NCBI GenBank assembly: GCA_910578345.1
Contig: CAJTRA010000001.1
Coordinates: 292,115 to 356,114 of the forward strand
DNA: 64,000 nucleotides
DNA from: an uncultured Lachnospiraceae bacterium
GTDB taxonomy: Bacteria; Bacillota; Clostridia; Lachnospirales; Lachnospiraceae
Direction of reading: 5' to 3'
The notes beneath the pieces were generated by a model. The model had not been told where the DNA came from. It did no database searches and saw only the letters and a list, made by a program, of their open reading frames with translations. The position numbers and the translations under genes are program-made. Shown piece by piece: positions 62,636 to 64,000 of the stretch (positions are counted from its first letter, which is position 1; the number at the start of each line of letters is the position of its first letter).

Positions 62636-63919
62636 TCACGTTAGCTCCAAGTTCCCGATCGTCCTGCAGGTCATATCGATCCATTCTTCTTCATGCGCAT
62701 CGGAAACAAACATAGCCTCAAACTGAGACGGCGCCACATAGATCCCCCTCTCCAGCATTTTGTTAAAATAAGCCGCAAAGGCTTCCCTGTCACACTTGCA
62801 GGCGTCTTCATAGTTTTCCACCCGACCTGCGCACTCTCGAAAGCCCGGTGTGAAAAATGCCGACAGCAAAGATCCCGCACGATTCACCGTCAGTCCCCTG
62901 CTTCTGAAAGCTTCTGCCAGCTTCCCGGCACGCCTGTCAATGCGCTTATAAATCCCGGTATCCTCCATCAGGATCTTCAACGTCTCAATCCCTGCCATCA
63001 CCGCGACCGGATTGCCCGATAACGTTCCCGCCTGGTAGACCGGGCCCAGGGGAGCAACAAACGACATAAGATCTCTGTTGCCGCCGTAAGCCGCCAACGG
63101 CATTCCTCCTCCTACGATCTTCCCAAACGTATACAGATCTGCATGTACTCCTGTATATTCTGAGGCGCCGCCCAGCGCCAGCCGGAATCCCGTGATCACC
63201 TCATCGAAAATCAAAAGCACGCCATACTTACGCGTAATTTGCCGCAGAGACTCCAAAAATCCTTCCTTCGGCGGCACCACGCCCATATTAGCTGCCACCG
63301 GCTCCACCACAACCGCCGCCACCTGTCCGGTATTTTCCTCCATCAGTCTGCGCACGGATTCTATATCATTATAGACCGCCGTCAACGTACAGGCTGCATA
63401 CCCCTCCGGCACGCCCCCGCTGTCCGGCACCGACTGCGTCATCAATCCGGAACCGGCCTTTACCAGCAGGCCATCGGAATGACCATGGTAATTACCGGAA
63501 AATTTAATAATCTTCTCCCTGCCTGTATATCCTCTGGCCACGCGCACGGCGCTCATCACCGCCTCTGTCCCGGAACTGACCAGACGCACCATCTCCACAT
63601 CCGGAACACAGGCGCTGATCCGCTCCGCCAGCTCCACTTCCCCGGCCGTAGGCGTTCCGAAGGTTAATCCCTTTGTACATGCCCGCTGTACTGCTTCGAT
63701 CACTCCCGGATGCGCATGCCCCAGGATGCCCGGCCCCCAGGAGCAGACATAATCCAAATACCGGTTTCCATCTACGTCGATCAGCCAGGGACCCTGTGCC
63801 CGTTCCACGAAAAAGGGATGCCTGCCTACCGCCTGGAAAGCCCGCACCGGCGAGTTTACTCCTCCCGGCATCAGCCGCCGCGCCTTATCAAAAAGTTGTT
63901 CTGATCTGTTCCAATCCAT
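62636..63919 (-). CDS. hemL: Glutamate-1-semialdehyde 2,1-aminomutase
   Basis: 427 residues from the ATG at 63919, with GGAGG 5 bases upstream; the frame to 63949 would overlap the hemB stop. LMPGGVNSPVRAFQAVG, DYVCSWGPGILGHAHP, FDEVITGFRLALGG and YTFGKIVGGGMPLAAYGG (PLP Lys) are those of HemL. It makes 5-aminolevulinate in the C5 tetrapyrrole pathway, in the cytoplasm. It follows hemB by about 20 bases, so the two form one operon that ends here. It marks the housekeeping boundary of the glycan locus. Confidence 0.95.
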   Translation of the reverse strand: MDWNRSEQLFDKARRLMPGGVNSPVRAFQAVGRHPFFVERAQGPWLIDVDGNRYLDYVCSWGPGILGHAHPGVIEAVQRACTKGLTFGTPTAGEVELAERISACVPDVEMVRLVSSGTEAVMSAVRVARGYTGREKIIKFSGNYHGHSDGLLVKAGSGLMTQSVPDSGGVPEGYAACTLTAVYNDIESVRRLMEENTGQVAAVVVEPVAANMGVVPPKEGFLESLRQITRKYGVLLIFDEVITGFRLALGGASEYTGVHADLYTFGKIVGGGMPLAAYGGNRDLMSFVAPLGPVYQAGTLSGNPVAVMAGIETLKILMEDTGIYKRIDRRAGKLAEAFRSRGLTVNRAGSLLSAFFTPGFRECAGRVENYEDACKCDREAFAAYFNKMLERGIYVAPSQFEAMFVSDAHEEEWIDMTCRTIGNLELT

Positions 63920-63939
63920 ATCTGCCTCCATGAAAAAAC

Positions 63940-64000
63940 TTAAATCCATTTCACCGCATCCAGCGCATGATAGGTAATGATAATCTTCGCACCTGCCCGC
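63940..64000 (-). CDS. hemB: Delta-aminolevulinic acid dehydratase, C-terminal 19 residues only
   Basis: Only the 3' end is in the window. The frame reads RAGAKIIITYHALDAVKWI and stop, which corresponds to the conserved extreme C-terminus of HemB (GA-x-IITY-A-D). The order hemB-hemL, with a gap of about 20 bases, is common in bacteria and supports the call from so short a piece. The rest lies beyond the right edge. Confidence 0.8.
   Translation of the reverse strand, partial: RAGAKIIITYHALDAVKWI

Overview
The window is almost entirely one very large cell-surface glycan biosynthesis and decoration locus of a low-to-mid GC, Gram-positive-type bacterium. Strong AGGAGG-like ribosome binding sites, sigma-A style promoters (TTGNNN-N17/18-TATNNT), the mix of gene families and the housekeeping hemB-hemL edge suggest a Clostridia member, most likely Lachnospiraceae; this is inference from style, not a marker-gene assignment. 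Nearly every gene is on the minus strand. The exceptions are two small plus-strand islands (51515-53704 and 55685-56854), both inside the pseudaminic acid part. I saw no tRNA, rRNA, CRISPR array, transposase or integrase.

Read in the direction of transcription (right to left): the right edge holds the end of hemB and all of hemL. A promoter at 62597-62625 then opens a nonulosonic acid region: pseB, pseC, a GT2, a large membrane protein, pseG (plus strand), pseF, pseI, a plus-strand pair (PLP decarboxylase-like enzyme and ATP-grasp ligase) and a GT52-type transferase. From 50123 leftwards comes a PglK-like ABC flippase, GtrA, an acyltransferase-3 protein, two GT-C-like membrane proteins, a WecE-type aminotransferase, a GNAT-ArnC-like fusion protein, a DUF6020-like membrane protein, and a badly frameshifted relative of it (35331-37225).

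A promoter at 35298-35326 opens a bacillosamine-type block: a Wzy_C/WaaL-like ligase or polymerase, PglF, PglE, a small DUF2164 protein, a PglC-like phosphoglycosyl transferase, an ATP-grasp ligase in place of the expected PglD acetyltransferase, and a PglA-like GT4. It continues with a UDP-HexNAc dehydrogenase and a WbpP-type epimerase (probably UDP-GalNAcA), a GT10, a sugar formyltransferase, two GT4 enzymes and a DUF6020-like protein.

The most unusual part is 11206-16712: a Dlt-like cassette made of an SGNH protein, an amino-acid adenylating ligase, a formyltransferase, an acyl carrier protein and an MBOAT acyltransferase. The adenylating ligase, formyltransferase and carrier protein are encoded in the same order (A, F, carrier) and are of the same types as the fused initiation module of linear gramicidin synthetase. 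I infer that the cassette puts an N-formyl-aminoacyl group on a secreted glycan. The left end carries more decoration genes (GT4, acyltransferase 3, NodB-like deacetylase, two AsnB/WbpS-like amidotransferases, a second SGNH protein, GT4 and GT2).

Taken together the locus appears to make at least four unusual sugars (pseudaminic acid, a bacillosamine-type diamino sugar, a WecE-type 4-amino-6-deoxyhexose, a HexNAc uronic acid, possibly amidated). They would be assembled on undecaprenyl phosphate, flipped by an ABC transporter, and decorated outside with acyl, aminoacyl and formyl groups.
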